Notes under the pieces: model-generated | The model's database searches: none | The model's input: only the letters and a program-made list of their open reading frames with translations | What the model was told of the DNA's origin: nothing | Made by a program: the position numbers and the translations under genes | Origin: Bacteroidota bacterium | GTDB taxonomy: Bacteria; Bacteroidota; Bacteroidia; B-17B0; Aurantibacillaceae | DNA length: 36,026 nt | Direction: 5' to 3' | Assembly: GCA_013297775.1 (NCBI GenBank) | Contig: JAAFIL010000036.1 | Span: forward strand, 1 to 36,026 | In this document: piece by piece, positions 25,209 through 33,685 of the stretch | Position numbering within the stretch: position 1 is the stretch's first letter | Layout of the letters: every line of letters begins with the position of its first letter

Positions 25209-28154
25209 ATGCCTAATAAACTCCTTATCCTCTTCCTTTTTTTGGTGAAATGTTGGCCTGCGCAGCAGTATTACTTTAAAAATTACAGTGCCGAAGATGG
25301 ATTACCATTTGTTCAAGTATATGCCATGTATCAAGATAATAAAGGCTATTTGTGGTGCGGAGGTTATGGAGGCTTGAGCAAATTTGATGGACAAACTTTT
25401 ACCAACTATTCTCCTAAAAATGGACTCGTTGACCATTATGTAAACGCCATTATAGAAGATGAAAAAGGACGCATCTATGTAGCCACTCGCGAAGGATTAA
25501 GCGTAATTGAAACCAATCGCATAACAAATTACACCGCAAAACAAGGCTTAAAAGCACGAAATATTAAAGCCCTTTACAAAGGGTTTGCCCACGGCGTTTA
25601 CATTGGCAGCGAAAACGGACTGTACAAACTTGCCAACGACTCTATTACAGAACTGCCTTTATTTAAAGGACGCAACATCAATTACCTCACCAAAATTGGA
25701 GATAACACCTTGTGTGTAGGCACCAACGATGGCTTATTTCTATCCAGCCACGAAGGAATGCAACACATAGATACTTCTGTTGGTTTAGCTAACCAACGCG
25801 TTAACTGTGTTTTAGAATTAAAATCTAAACACCAATTACTAATCGGAACAGCCAAAGGACTTACCTTTTATGATTTAATTACCAAAAAATGTGTGAACTA
25901 CTTTATCGAAAACGGATTAATAGATGAATTTATTACCACACTTTTAGCCGAACACGACGAAAAAGTGTGGATTGGTACCACCAGCGGCTTAATGCAGTTC
26001 GATGGTGTAACCTTTCATTTTTATTCGTTAGGAGAAGAATATAACGCCAATATTATTCGCACCCTCATGCTAGATTATGAAGATAATTTATGGATAGGAA
26101 CCCACAACGGATTTTTCAAATACCGCGATAACTCGTTTAACACATTCGACAAAGCAACAGGTCCAGGCAACGCCTCCTTGTACCAAATTTTTAGAGACCG
26201 AAATAAAAACTTATGGATGTGTAGCGATAACAATGGAATTTACCGCTACACCGATGGCTATTTTAAACGGTACTCGCTTCGCGATGGTTTACCCAGTATT
26301 ATTTGCCGTTCGGGTTTAGAAGATAACGATGGAAAATTGTGGTTTGGTACACAAAATGCGGTGTGTATATTCGAGAACGAACAGTTTTACCCGCTTCAAT
26401 TGCCCAATCGTTTCAACGGCGCTTACGACGTTTTATACAAAGCAAAAAATGGAAACATTTATATTGGCGGTAGTGGTGCGTATGCTAAATCCACAAAAGT
26501 ATTAAACGGCTATGCGTTCGAGAAACGCGATTTACCAAGTAATAGCAATTTTCCGGTTGAAGCATTTGGCGAAGATCAACAAGGCCGTTTATGGATTGGC
26601 ACGTGGGGCGATGGGCTATATTTAGAAACGAAACGTGGCCTAGTTAATTACAGTAAAGAACATGGTATTAAAATGGATGGTTTTTTTACAATCTTGATAG
26701 ATAACGATAATTTTTTATATGCACCAACATTAAGCGGTTTATTTATCCTAGATATAACTACCGATAAATATTACCTTATCTCTGAAAAAGATGGACTCAA
26801 CTCAGAGTTGTGTTACGCCATTAACTTTGCCGAAAACAAAAAATCGCTTTGGATAGGAACCAACCAAGGCATCAATAAATTAGATTTAGAAGCGCTAAAA
26901 AAAAATAATAAAATTCAAATTAAGTCATTTGGTAGAAACGAAGGGTTTAGTGGAGTAGAGTGCAACGCCTACGGAATATGGGAAGATAACGATAGCACAC
27001 TTTGGTTTGGCACAGTAAACGGATTAATAAAACACAGTCAGCAAGTTTTTAAACGTAATTTAATGGCACCACGTTTAGTCATCAACTCCATCGAAGTAAT
27101 GAATAAAGATACGCTGCTGCCCGATTTTAGCGAACTAGATCATTACAATAATTCCATCTCCTTTTATTACCGCGGAATTTGTTTAACCAATCCCGAAAAC
27201 GTTTTATACCAACGTAAATTAGAAGGACTTGATAAAGAGTGGAGTTCTCCGAGCCGCGACTACTTTTGTAAATACGCTAATTTATCGCCCGGTAATTATA
27301 TCTTAAAAGTTAAAAGCTGCAACAACGAAGGGATATGGAACGAGACCCCCACAGAGTTTCATTTCACCATTAAAACGCCCTTTTATAGTACATGGTGGTT
27401 TTTAACCTGCGTGTTTGGCGCATTGGCATTTGGGGTTTATATTGTTTTCCGTTTGCGCTTACGCAACATCAAAAAAACACAACAAAAAGAATTTGAACGC
27501 AAAGTAGAAATGAGTAAAATAGAATTAAAAGCTTTGCGCAGTCAAATGAATCCTCATTTCGTATTCAACTCACTCAACTCCATTCAACACTATATTTTCA
27601 ATAATAAAAGCGATGAAGCCATTAAATATTTAAATAAATTTGCACGGTTAGTGCGCATCATCTTAAATAATAGCGATAAGCCAACCGTTACCGTTGCCGA
27701 AGATTTAGAAGCCCTTCATCTCTATTTAGAGTTAGAACAAATGCGTTTCGATAATAAATTCGATTATAGCATTAAACTAGATGAAACGGTAGATGAAGAT
27801 TACGATGTGATGCCGCCTTTGTTAATGCAACCGTATGTTGAAAATGCTATTTTACATGGACTCAATCCTAAACCCGATAAAGGGGTGTTATCCATTCACA
27901 TCTCTACCGAAAATAATTTAATCATTTGCACAATTACCGATAACGGAATTGGTCGTAAACGAGCTGGAGAAATAAAACGCACCATGCCAGGTCGCAAACA
28001 CACATCTTTAGGAATGAAAATTACCGAAGAACGCTTAAAAATTTTGAATGAAATTTACCGTTCTAATCTGAATGTAAAAATTACCGATTTAGAAAACGAA
28101 GACGGAATACCAACGGGTACAAAAGTTGTACTTCATATACCAATAATTTCTTAA
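25209..28154 (+). CDS. Reg_prop/Y_Y_Y sensor histidine kinase, LytS type
   Basis: A 981-residue membrane sensor kinase. Signal peptide about 1-20. A periplasmic propeller of Reg_prop repeats covers about 22-640 (YSAEDGLPFVQVYAMYQDNKG, GYLWCGGYGGLSKFDG and repeats ending LWIGT). Y_Y_Y domain at about 648-724, one transmembrane helix at about 728-749, then the His_kinase (LytS/YehU) domain. The phospho-acceptor is His783 in RSQMNPHFVFNSLNS. MPPLLMQPYVENAILHGL is the N box and DNGIGRKRAGE the G box near 910; TSLGMKITEERLKIL follows. Unlike hybrid HTCS sensors it has no receiver or DNA-binding part. The response regulator starts 10 nt downstream, so they form a pair. A propeller that reads a carbohydrate or other periplasmic ligand is the usual inference for this sensor type; the ligand is not known. 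Confidence 0.95.
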   Translation: MPNKLLILFLFLVKCWPAQQYYFKNYSAEDGLPFVQVYAMYQDNKGYLWCGGYGGLSKFDGQTFTNYSPKNGLVDHYVNAIIEDEKGRIYVATREGLSVIETNRITNYTAKQGLKARNIKALYKGFAHGVYIGSENGLYKLANDSITELPLFKGRNINYLTKIGDNTLCVGTNDGLFLSSHEGMQHIDTSVGLANQRVNCVLELKSKHQLLIGTAKGLTFYDLITKKCVNYFIENGLIDEFITTLLAEHDEKVWIGTTSGLMQFDGVTFHFYSLGEEYNANIIRTLMLDYEDNLWIGTHNGFFKYRDNSFNTFDKATGPGNASLYQIFRDRNKNLWMCSDNNGIYRYTDGYFKRYSLRDGLPSIICRSGLEDNDGKLWFGTQNAVCIFENEQFYPLQLPNRFNGAYDVLYKAKNGNIYIGGSGAYAKSTKVLNGYAFEKRDLPSNSNFPVEAFGEDQQGRLWIGTWGDGLYLETKRGLVNYSKEHGIKMDGFFTILIDNDNFLYAPTLSGLFILDITTDKYYLISEKDGLNSELCYAINFAENKKSLWIGTNQGINKLDLEALKKNNKIQIKSFGRNEGFSGVECNAYGIWEDNDSTLWFGTVNGLIKHSQQVFKRNLMAPRLVINSIEVMNKDTLLPDFSELDHYNNSISFYYRGICLTNPENVLYQRKLEGLDKEWSSPSRDYFCKYANLSPGNYILKVKSCNNEGIWNETPTEFHFTIKTPFYSTWWFLTCVFGALAFGVYIVFRLRLRNIKKTQQKEFERKVEMSKIELKALRSQMNPHFVFNSLNSIQHYIFNNKSDEAIKYLNKFARLVRIILNNSDKPTVTVAEDLEALHLYLELEQMRFDNKFDYSIKLDETVDEDYDVMPPLLMQPYVENAILHGLNPKPDKGVLSIHISTENNLIICTITDNGIGRKRAGEIKRTMPGRKHTSLGMKITEERLKILNEIYRSNLNVKITDLENEDGIPTGTKVVLHIPIIS

Positions 28155-28164
28155 ATTTAACACC

Positions 28165-28917
28165 ATGATAAAAACCATCATCATCGAAGACGAAAAAAAG
28201 AGCCGGGATATGCTTGCTGGTTTGATTGAAAAAAATTGCCCCGAACTGCAAGTGATAGGTTTAGGAAAAGACGTTACCGAAGGCGAAGAACTCATCCGAC
28301 AGCTAAAGCCCGAATTGGTTTTTTTAGACATTAGTATGCCCGACGGCAGTGGCTTCGATTTACTCGAACGGGTGCAAGGTTCTAAGTTTGAATTGATTTT
28401 TGCCACAGCCAGCGATCAACACGCCATTCGTGCCATTAAATACAGTGCTTGCGATTACCTATTAAAACCCATTGATGTCGAAGAGTTACAACAAGCGGTT
28501 ACCAAGGTTTTCAATCGTAAAAAAACAGCACCTCCCGATATGGAAAATTTGCAGTTTTTGATTCAACAATTAAAACGAACCGACGAAAACTTTGCAAAAA
28601 TAACGCTTCCCACAGGCTCGGCCTACGAAGTGGTCAATTTAAAAGATATTATTCGTTTAGAAGCCGATGGCAGTTACACGTATTTTTACCTCAGCAATCA
28701 CCGAAAGTTAATGGTTACCGCCAGCTTAAAACATTATGAAGATATTTTACCAGAGGCCGATTTTTTAAGAGTACATCACCACAATCTAATTAATATGAAT
28801 CACGTAATCCGCTTTTTAAAGGAAGATGGCGGATATGCCATTATGAGTGATGAAAGCAAAGTCGAAATATCGCGCCGAAAAAAAGAGGCATTTATGGAAC
28901 GGCTCAATAAAATGTAA
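28165..28917 (+). CDS. LytTR-family response regulator
   Basis: A 250-residue cytoplasmic transcription regulator, the partner of the upstream kinase. The receiver domain is about 1-120, with acidic pair Glu8-Asp9 in IIIEDE, phospho-acceptor Asp55 in LVFLDISMPDG, Thr81 in FATAS and Lys101 in LLKPID, all present. A linker follows, then the LytTR DNA-binding domain at about 143-250 (VVNLKDIIRLEADGSYTYFYL, FLRVHHHNLINMNHV, VEISRRKKEAFMERL). LytTR proteins bind direct repeats upstream of target promoters. No such target can be assigned within the window, and none is evident directly upstream of the kinase gene. The gene ends an operon of two; the next 282 nt carry no gene. Confidence 0.96.
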   Translation: MIKTIIIEDEKKSRDMLAGLIEKNCPELQVIGLGKDVTEGEELIRQLKPELVFLDISMPDGSGFDLLERVQGSKFELIFATASDQHAIRAIKYSACDYLLKPIDVEELQQAVTKVFNRKKTAPPDMENLQFLIQQLKRTDENFAKITLPTGSAYEVVNLKDIIRLEADGSYTYFYLSNHRKLMVTASLKHYEDILPEADFLRVHHHNLINMNHVIRFLKEDGGYAIMSDESKVEISRRKKEAFMERLNKM

Positions 28918-29199
28918 ACCAGTTTTTTGGTAGCTTATTTTTTAGCAAGGAAGAAGAATGTATTTAGAGGTAGATATTGAACGAAAGGTATCTACAAATC
29001 GTGTCGGCATCAACAATCCATATCTTCATCTTTTGCGAACTGCGAACTTAGTGTCTTAGCGTGTCTTTTTTCGTACCCACAATTTGAGATTACTGTAAGC
29101 TATAACTCTTTTTGAACAAGCGTTTCAGATAGTTATACCAAATGCCAAGATTTTCGTGAGATAGAAAAAAGTGTCTAACTTTCCCTTGTAGCAATAAAG
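28918..29199. other. Intergenic region between the LytTR gene and the IS (282 nt)
   Basis: No gene is visible. It holds a weak stem (ACCA 28919-28922, TGGT about 28929-28932) just after the regulator and a TTTGCG-type repeat at 29029-29066. Confidence 0.4.
29029..29066 (+). repeat. Diverged TTTGCG-type repeat
   Basis: The stretch TTTTGCGAACTGCGAACTTA followed by GTGTCTTAGCGTGTC has the short GCG-centred periodicity of the arrays at 1-119 and 8580-8612, but with CTTAG in place of some CTTTG units. Confidence 0.5.
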
Positions 29200-29225
29200 G
29201 GGTCAATCATAATTTCTGGGGATAA
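29200..29225 (+). repeat. Left terminal inverted repeat of the IS
   Basis: Starts GGGTCA and ends TGGGGATAA; pairs with 30594-30619. Confidence 0.8.
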
Positions 29226-29245
29226 GCTATATTTATAAAAAAAAT

Positions 29246-29686
29246 ATGGTTATAGAAAAACGATTTTTAGAAAAAATATTTCCATTAGAATTACTGGAAT
29301 TTTTTGAGATTACAGATTACCAGGAGTTGTGTTCCATAGAAGATAAATTAGAATATATTATTGTAGATTTTACTGAGCGCAATGATCTACCCAACGGTTA
29401 TAGTTTTGATGAATATGAGACCAAGGACTTTATGTCATCCAAACTTATACAAGATTTTCCAATACGAGGTAAAGGCGTTTATTTACGAATAATAAAGCGG
29501 CGGTGGCGTCATAAACAAACGGGAGCTATTATAAAAAGAGACTATTCATTTATGGCAGAAGGTTCAAAATTTACAGCTGAACTTTCTGATTTTTTAAAAG
29601 ATGCAAGTGGATACAAGGCCCGATACCATGAGCAATATAGCGAGTTATTACTTCGTGAAGAGCAAAACCCTTCAAAAGCATTATAA
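29246..29686 (+). CDS. ISAon1-type transposase N-terminal region protein
   Basis: A 146-residue first gene of the insertion sequence. It has the features of the N-terminal-region proteins of ISAon1-like elements: LEFFEITDYQE near the start, a central DFPIRGKGVYLRIIKRRW (about 71-88) and an RRWRHKQTGAIIKRDYSF segment, which is basic and probably binds the IS ends. This frame is intact. It overlaps the second gene by 59 nt, in a frame one base ahead, so a +1 slip or separate initiation at ATG 29628 could produce the second protein; the sequence does not decide. With its partner broken, this protein alone should not transpose the element. Confidence 0.8.
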   Translation: MVIEKRFLEKIFPLELLEFFEITDYQELCSIEDKLEYIIVDFTERNDLPNGYSFDEYETKDFMSSKLIQDFPIRGKGVYLRIIKRRWRHKQTGAIIKRDYSFMAEGSKFTAELSDFLKDASGYKARYHEQYSELLLREEQNPSKAL

Positions 29687-30590
29687 ACACCAAGTAAGTG
29701 GTTATCATGACTGGGAACAAAAAAATCACGCCCAAGATTATTTAATTTTTCCAGAAAACATAACTGACTCCATTAGTATAGACTAGGTGAGTTTATCAAA
29801 AGGAGAACTTTATACCATTGTTACAAATAAGAACACAGATTGCAAAAATAAAAAATCAGTCATAGCTATTATTAATGGCACAGAGGCGAAAACGATAGAA
29901 GAGGTACTACTAAAACTACCCTTAGAAAGTAGAAACAAAGTAAAAGAAATAAGTATGGATATGGCACCGAACATGGCATTAGCCTCAAGAAATTGTTTTA
30001 CAAAAAGTAGTTTAGTAATAGACCGTTTTCATGTTGTTAGATTAGTGTGCGATTCTATGCAATACTTAAGAACACAATTAAGGTGGAAAGTAATAGATGA
30101 AGAAAATGAAGCCATTAAAAAATCAAAAGAACAAGGTTTAAAATATAAAGCAGAAATACTCCCTAACGGTGATACCCTAAGAGAATTACTTGTAAGAAGC
30201 AAATATTTATTGTATAAATACCAGGATGATTGGACTTTAAATCAAAAGAAACGAGCAGAGTTATTGTTTACTAAGTATCCTCAATTAAAGCAAGCCTATG
30301 AGCTTTGCATTAGCTTTAGAAATATTTACAAGTGTAAATCAAAACAGCAAGCTATTGAAAAATATACCGACTGGAAAAATAAAGTATTAGAAGTGAATAT
30401 AAAAGAATTTAATAGTGTTGTTAATTCTATAGAGCATCATTTTGACAACATAATGAACTTTTTTAACAACAGAAATACCAACGCAAATGCAGAGTCATTT
30501 AACTCAAAAATAAAAAACTTTAGAGCTAATTTAAGAGGTGTAACCGATATTAAGTTCTTCCTTTTTAGGCTACAAAAATTATTTGCTTAG
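29628..30590 (+). pseudogene. ISAon1/ISL3-like DDE transposase, amber-interrupted
   Basis: ATG 29628 opens MSNIASYYFVKSKTLQKHYK and reads to FPENITDSISID, where TAG (29784-29786) stops it after 52 codons. The same frame continues with VSLSKGELYTIVTNK to TAG at 30588-30590; intact relatives read SIDEVSLSKGELYT, so a single GAG-to-TAG change explains the stop. DDE_Tnp_ISL3 features follow: EISMDMAPNMALA, SLVIDRFHVVRL, NNRNTNANAESFNSKIK and TDIKFFLFRLQKLF. The stop falls directly after the likely first catalytic Asp (SID), so the two parts cannot each form a DDE site. A GTG directly after the stop could restart translation but would lack that Asp. Function would need amber readthrough. Confidence 0.88.
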
Positions 30591-30593
30591 GGT

Positions 30594-30619
30594 TTATCCC
30601 CAACTTTTAACACTGACCC
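30594..30619 (-). repeat. Right terminal inverted repeat of the IS
   Basis: Complement of the left end: TTATCCCCA inner block, TGACCC outer block; begins 3 nt after the transposase stop. Confidence 0.8.
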
Positions 30620-30654
30620 GGGATTATCTCGGCTTCATTCAACATAAATTCTGC

Positions 30655-30802
30655 AACAGCCCCCGCGTGAGGGATTGAAGCGGCAGCCCGCGAAGGGCTT
30701 TTGCGAACAGATGCGCGAGCGGCGAAGGCTGAGGCACGAAGACCCCGCACGCCGCAGCAGATGTAGCAAAAGCCCGAGCGGCTAAAGCGTAAAGCCCGAC
30801 CC
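30655..30802. repeat. GC-rich palindromic intergenic repeat (about 148 bp)
   Basis: A sharply bounded GC-rich island in AT-rich surroundings. Inverted blocks GGGCTTTTGC (30695-30704) and GCAAAAGCCC (30766-30775) are perfect complements. Further GC-rich inverted pieces (AGCGGC/GCCGCT-like) lie within and outside them. It starts CCCCGCGTGAGGGATTGAAG and ends AAAGCCCGACCC. Elements with this CGTGAGGGATTGAAG opening are, to my knowledge, dispersed in many Bacteroidota genomes. No protein is encoded. It could be a structured RNA or a mobile palindrome. Confidence 0.75.
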
Positions 30803-30980
30803 TATATTAATTTAAAAGTTTTTAATCTAAAATGAATAAGGGCGAGTATGGTAAGTTAAAGAAGAAGGTGGAACTGGGGACACGCCTAAAAAAATAATTA
30901 TTAATTTTAGTTTAAAGTCATATTTTCTTGAACTATGAAATTATAAATTTTGGGATTAGAATAGGTATTGCTTTTTCACT

Positions 30981-30988
30981 TAATTTTG
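30981..30988 (+). promoter_or_regulatory. TAATTTTG -7 element for the S46 peptidase
   Basis: A perfect TAnnTTTG, 21 nt before ATG 31010, giving a leader of about 18 nt. No TTG lies at the usual 19-21 nt upstream; the nearest TTTG (30949-30952) is 28 nt away. Confidence 0.45.
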
Positions 30989-31009
30989 CAGCCTAGATTT
31001 ATAAAATTC

Positions 31010-33154
31010 ATGAAAAAACTTTTGTTAGTACTTTTAGCAAGCGTTACCATAGCCAAAGCCGACGAAGGCATGTGGTTGCCACAACTTATTAGTGCCTTAA
31101 ACTATGCCGATATGAAAAAGAACGGCTTTAAATTAAGTGCAGAGCAAATTTATTCGATCAATAAATCGAGTATGAAAGATGCTGTTGTGCAGTTTGGTGG
31201 AGGTTGCACGGCCGAAATTATAAGTAACGAAGGATTAATTTTAACCAATCACCATTGTGGTTTTTCGTCTATTGCTGCCTTATCATCGGTGGCTAACGAT
31301 TATCTTAAAAATGGCTATTGGGCTATGAATAAAGGCGAAGAGCTGCGCTGCGAAAATTTAAGTGTTATGTTTATTCAGCGTATTGAAGATGTAACGGCTA
31401 AAGTACTTGGGGGATTAAATCCTAAATTTTCGGATGTGCAAAAAGATTCGGCTATTAAAGCAACCGTTAAAGCCCTCGAAATAGCGGCTAAAACCGATGG
31501 CATGGATGCGTTTATTCGTCCGTTTTTTTATGGAAATGAGTATTATATGTTTGTAACCCAAACGTATCGCGATGTTCGTTTGGTGGGTACACCTCCAGAG
31601 AGTATTGGTAAGTTTGGCGATGAAACCGATAATTGGGTGTGGCCTCGACACAATGCGGATTTCAGTATGTTTCGTATTTATGCCGATAAGGATAATAAAC
31701 CAGCCGATTACAGTAAAGACAATGTGCCTTATAAGCCTAAATACTTTTTTCCTATTTCGTTAAAGGGTGCCGAAAAAGGCGATTTTACGATGGTTTATGG
31801 CTTTCCGGGGCGTACAACCGAATATTTAAGTTCTAACGCGGTGGATTTGTTAGTGAACCAACAAGACCCAATTCGGGTGCGTTTGCGCGAAAAACGTTTG
31901 GCGGTTTTAGAAACTGATATGAAAAAAAATGATACCCTTCGTTTAATGTACACCAGTCGTTATGCGGGTATTGCTAATTATTATAAAAAGTGGGATGGCG
32001 AAATGAAAGGACTTAAAAAGTTTGATGCCGTCAATAAAAAGAAAGCTTTTGAGCAAGGGTTGTTAGATTTAGTGAAAACGGATGCTGTAAAATTAGCCAA
32101 GTGTAATGGCCTGTTTTCGGCGTTTCAAAAAACATATACGGAGTATGCGCCACTTAGTAAACAATACGATTATTACACCGAATGTTTATTGGGTATTGAT
32201 GGGTTAAGGTACTCGAACACGTATGCCAATGTGTTTGCCGAACTTAAAAAGAAACAAGCCGGGAAAGAAAATAAATTTGACAAGTTGTTGGAAGATTTTA
32301 AAAAAACAGTTCCATTTAAAAATTTGAATCCGGCTACCGATAAAAAGCTATGCCAAGCGATGTTGTCGGTTTATGCAACAGACATAGAAGCGGGAAATCG
32401 TCCGCCTTACTTAGATTCGTTGCTTAATGCGCATAAAGGCAATGCCGCCAGTTTAACCGATTTTTTATATGCTAATACCAGTTTTGTGAACAATGCTAAA
32501 GCACAAGTCATGTTATCTGATTTTGAAAAATCGGCGGCAGTGTATGAGCGCGATCCATTTTATCAATTGGCTACAGCGGTTACTAAGTATTATCAAACGG
32601 CTATCATCCCGCAATTGCAATACCTCGATTTACAAATTAATGACCTTCAAAAAGAATACGTGCAGTTACTTCGTGAGATTTATAAAAACAAGAAATTTTA
32701 TCCGGATGCTAATAGTACTTTACGCGTGGCCTACGGCAAAGTAGATGATTATCAACCCCGCGATGGCGTTAGATATGCCCATTATACTACGCTAGATGGT
32801 TTGGTAGATAAGAACGCCATGGGTATAGAAGATTATTATGTGAAGCCACGTTTGTTAGAATTGCATGCTGCCAAAGATTATGGGCAGTATGCCGATAAAC
32901 AAGGTAAGTTAAGAGTTGCTTTTATTGCCAGCAACCATACCACAGGCGGAAACAGCGGGAGCCCTGTGTTGAATGCTAAAGGCGAACTTATTGGTACAAA
33001 TTTTGACCGAAACTGGGAAGGTACGATGAGCGATGTGATGTACAATGTTAATCAATGTCGGAATATTACGTTAGATGTGCGCTTTACGTTGTGGATTGTG
33101 GATAAATACGCTGGGGCAGGGTATTTATTGAATGAGATGAAAATCATTAAATAA
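31010..33154 (+). CDS. dpp11: S46 dipeptidyl peptidase, DPP11-like (Asp/Glu-specific)
   Basis: A 714-residue periplasmic serine exopeptidase releasing dipeptides from peptide N-termini. ATG 31010 is preferred to an in-frame TTG at 30968 because it opens a signal peptide (MKKLLLVLLASVTIAKA, 1-17) and lies after the -7 element. The chymotrypsin-like triad is His82 in TNHHCG, Asp217 in WPRHNADF and Ser649 in GGNSGSP. FDRNWE carries Arg667. In P. gingivalis DPP11 the Ser is 655 and the specificity Arg is 673, the same 18-residue spacing; DPP7 has Gly there. So preference for Asp or Glu at P1 is predicted. The full length fits the family. Bacteroidota that ferment or scavenge peptides use such enzymes to feed on dipeptides. 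No peptide transporter is adjacent. Confidence 0.94.
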   Translation: MKKLLLVLLASVTIAKADEGMWLPQLISALNYADMKKNGFKLSAEQIYSINKSSMKDAVVQFGGGCTAEIISNEGLILTNHHCGFSSIAALSSVANDYLKNGYWAMNKGEELRCENLSVMFIQRIEDVTAKVLGGLNPKFSDVQKDSAIKATVKALEIAAKTDGMDAFIRPFFYGNEYYMFVTQTYRDVRLVGTPPESIGKFGDETDNWVWPRHNADFSMFRIYADKDNKPADYSKDNVPYKPKYFFPISLKGAEKGDFTMVYGFPGRTTEYLSSNAVDLLVNQQDPIRVRLREKRLAVLETDMKKNDTLRLMYTSRYAGIANYYKKWDGEMKGLKKFDAVNKKKAFEQGLLDLVKTDAVKLAKCNGLFSAFQKTYTEYAPLSKQYDYYTECLLGIDGLRYSNTYANVFAELKKKQAGKENKFDKLLEDFKKTVPFKNLNPATDKKLCQAMLSVYATDIEAGNRPPYLDSLLNAHKGNAASLTDFLYANTSFVNNAKAQVMLSDFEKSAAVYERDPFYQLATAVTKYYQTAIIPQLQYLDLQINDLQKEYVQLLREIYKNKKFYPDANSTLRVAYGKVDDYQPRDGVRYAHYTTLDGLVDKNAMGIEDYYVKPRLLELHAAKDYGQYADKQGKLRVAFIASNHTTGGNSGSPVLNAKGELIGTNFDRNWEGTMSDVMYNVNQCRNITLDVRFTLWIVDKYAGAGYLLNEMKIIK

Positions 33155-33543
33155 CACCAACGTATTTTTTATTCGTTAGATATTTTTCATCATTCAAATA
33201 CATACATTGTTGGAATGCCTGTCAATTGCGATACCGTGGCGTTTTTTATAAAAATACTGAAATGTATTGAGCATGGTTAATCAATTCTTGATTTGTAAAC
33301 GGCGTTGCTATTGAATGAACGTTATTGAATGATAAAAGAGGTCTGATAACACTAACGTATTTTTTATTTGTTAGATTTTTTTCGTCATTCAAATACATAC
33401 ATTATTGGAATGCTTGTCAATTCTGTTGCCGTGATGTTTTTTGTAACAACACTAAAATGTATTGAGCATAGATAATCAACCCTAGATGTGTACATGCTAT
33501 TGCGATTGAATGAACGTTGTTGAGTGATGAAAGGAGACCGCTG
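33151..33543. repeat. 195-bp tandem duplication
   Basis: Copy 1 is 33151-33345, copy 2 is 33346 to about 33543. They align end to end at roughly 80 percent: both start ATAACAC(C/T)AACGTATTTTTT, share CATTCAAATACATACATT, a TGTATTGAGCAT block and GAATGAACGTT, and end with a purine-rich stretch. Copy 1 contains the stop codon of the S46 peptidase gene. Each copy has CATTCAA near the left and TTGAATGA near the right, so each could fold on itself. No reading frame is conserved between copies. Sequence from 33544 to 33685 is AT-rich and empty. Confidence 0.85.
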
Positions 33544-33685
33544 CAAAAAATTTCTATTAGAATTCAAATTTTTTTTAAGCTATGAAAAATGATTTTACTA
33601 GTTTGATGCAATTTTGATAAAAGATAGAATTTTCTGAAACTCTTGTTCAGAAAGGGTTCTAGCTTGCAGCATTCTCGAAAGCAGT

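Larger units (their letters stand above)
29200..30619 (+). mobile_element. ISAon1/ISL3-like insertion sequence, inactive (1420 bp)
   Basis: The element is bounded by 26-bp imperfect inverted repeats, 29200-29225 and 30594-30619. Outer GGGTCA and inner TGGGGATAA blocks are identical and equally spaced; about 19 of 26 bases match overall. It carries a short first gene and a DDE transposase gene interrupted by an amber codon. The flanking 8-mers (29192-29199 and 30620-30627) do not match, so no target duplication is visible; the insertion may be old or one flank rearranged. A different, GC-rich repeat begins 36 bp to the right. Confidence 0.88.
30620..31009. other. Intergenic region, IS to S46 peptidase (390 nt)
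   Basis: It holds the GC-rich palindromic repeat (30655-30802), about 170 nt of AT-rich sequence with no gene, and the -7 element of the peptidase gene at 30981-30988. Confidence 0.5.

Noticed and set aside
29601-29686. Programmed frameshift between the two IS genes
   Set aside because: The frames overlap in a +1 relation but no clear slippery sequence was identified; separate initiation at ATG 29628 is equally possible.
30655-30802. CRISPR-like appearance (GGGATTGAAG motif)
   Set aside because: Only one copy, no regular spacers and no cas genes; it is a palindromic intergenic repeat.
33151-33543. Tandem copies as a CRISPR or satellite array
   Set aside because: Only two units of 195 bp, diverged along the whole length, without repeat-spacer structure.
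33610-33685. Short minus-strand frame after lpxD (SEQEFQKILSFIKI)
   Set aside because: Only 24 codons from an ATG and a stop lies directly upstream; too short to support.
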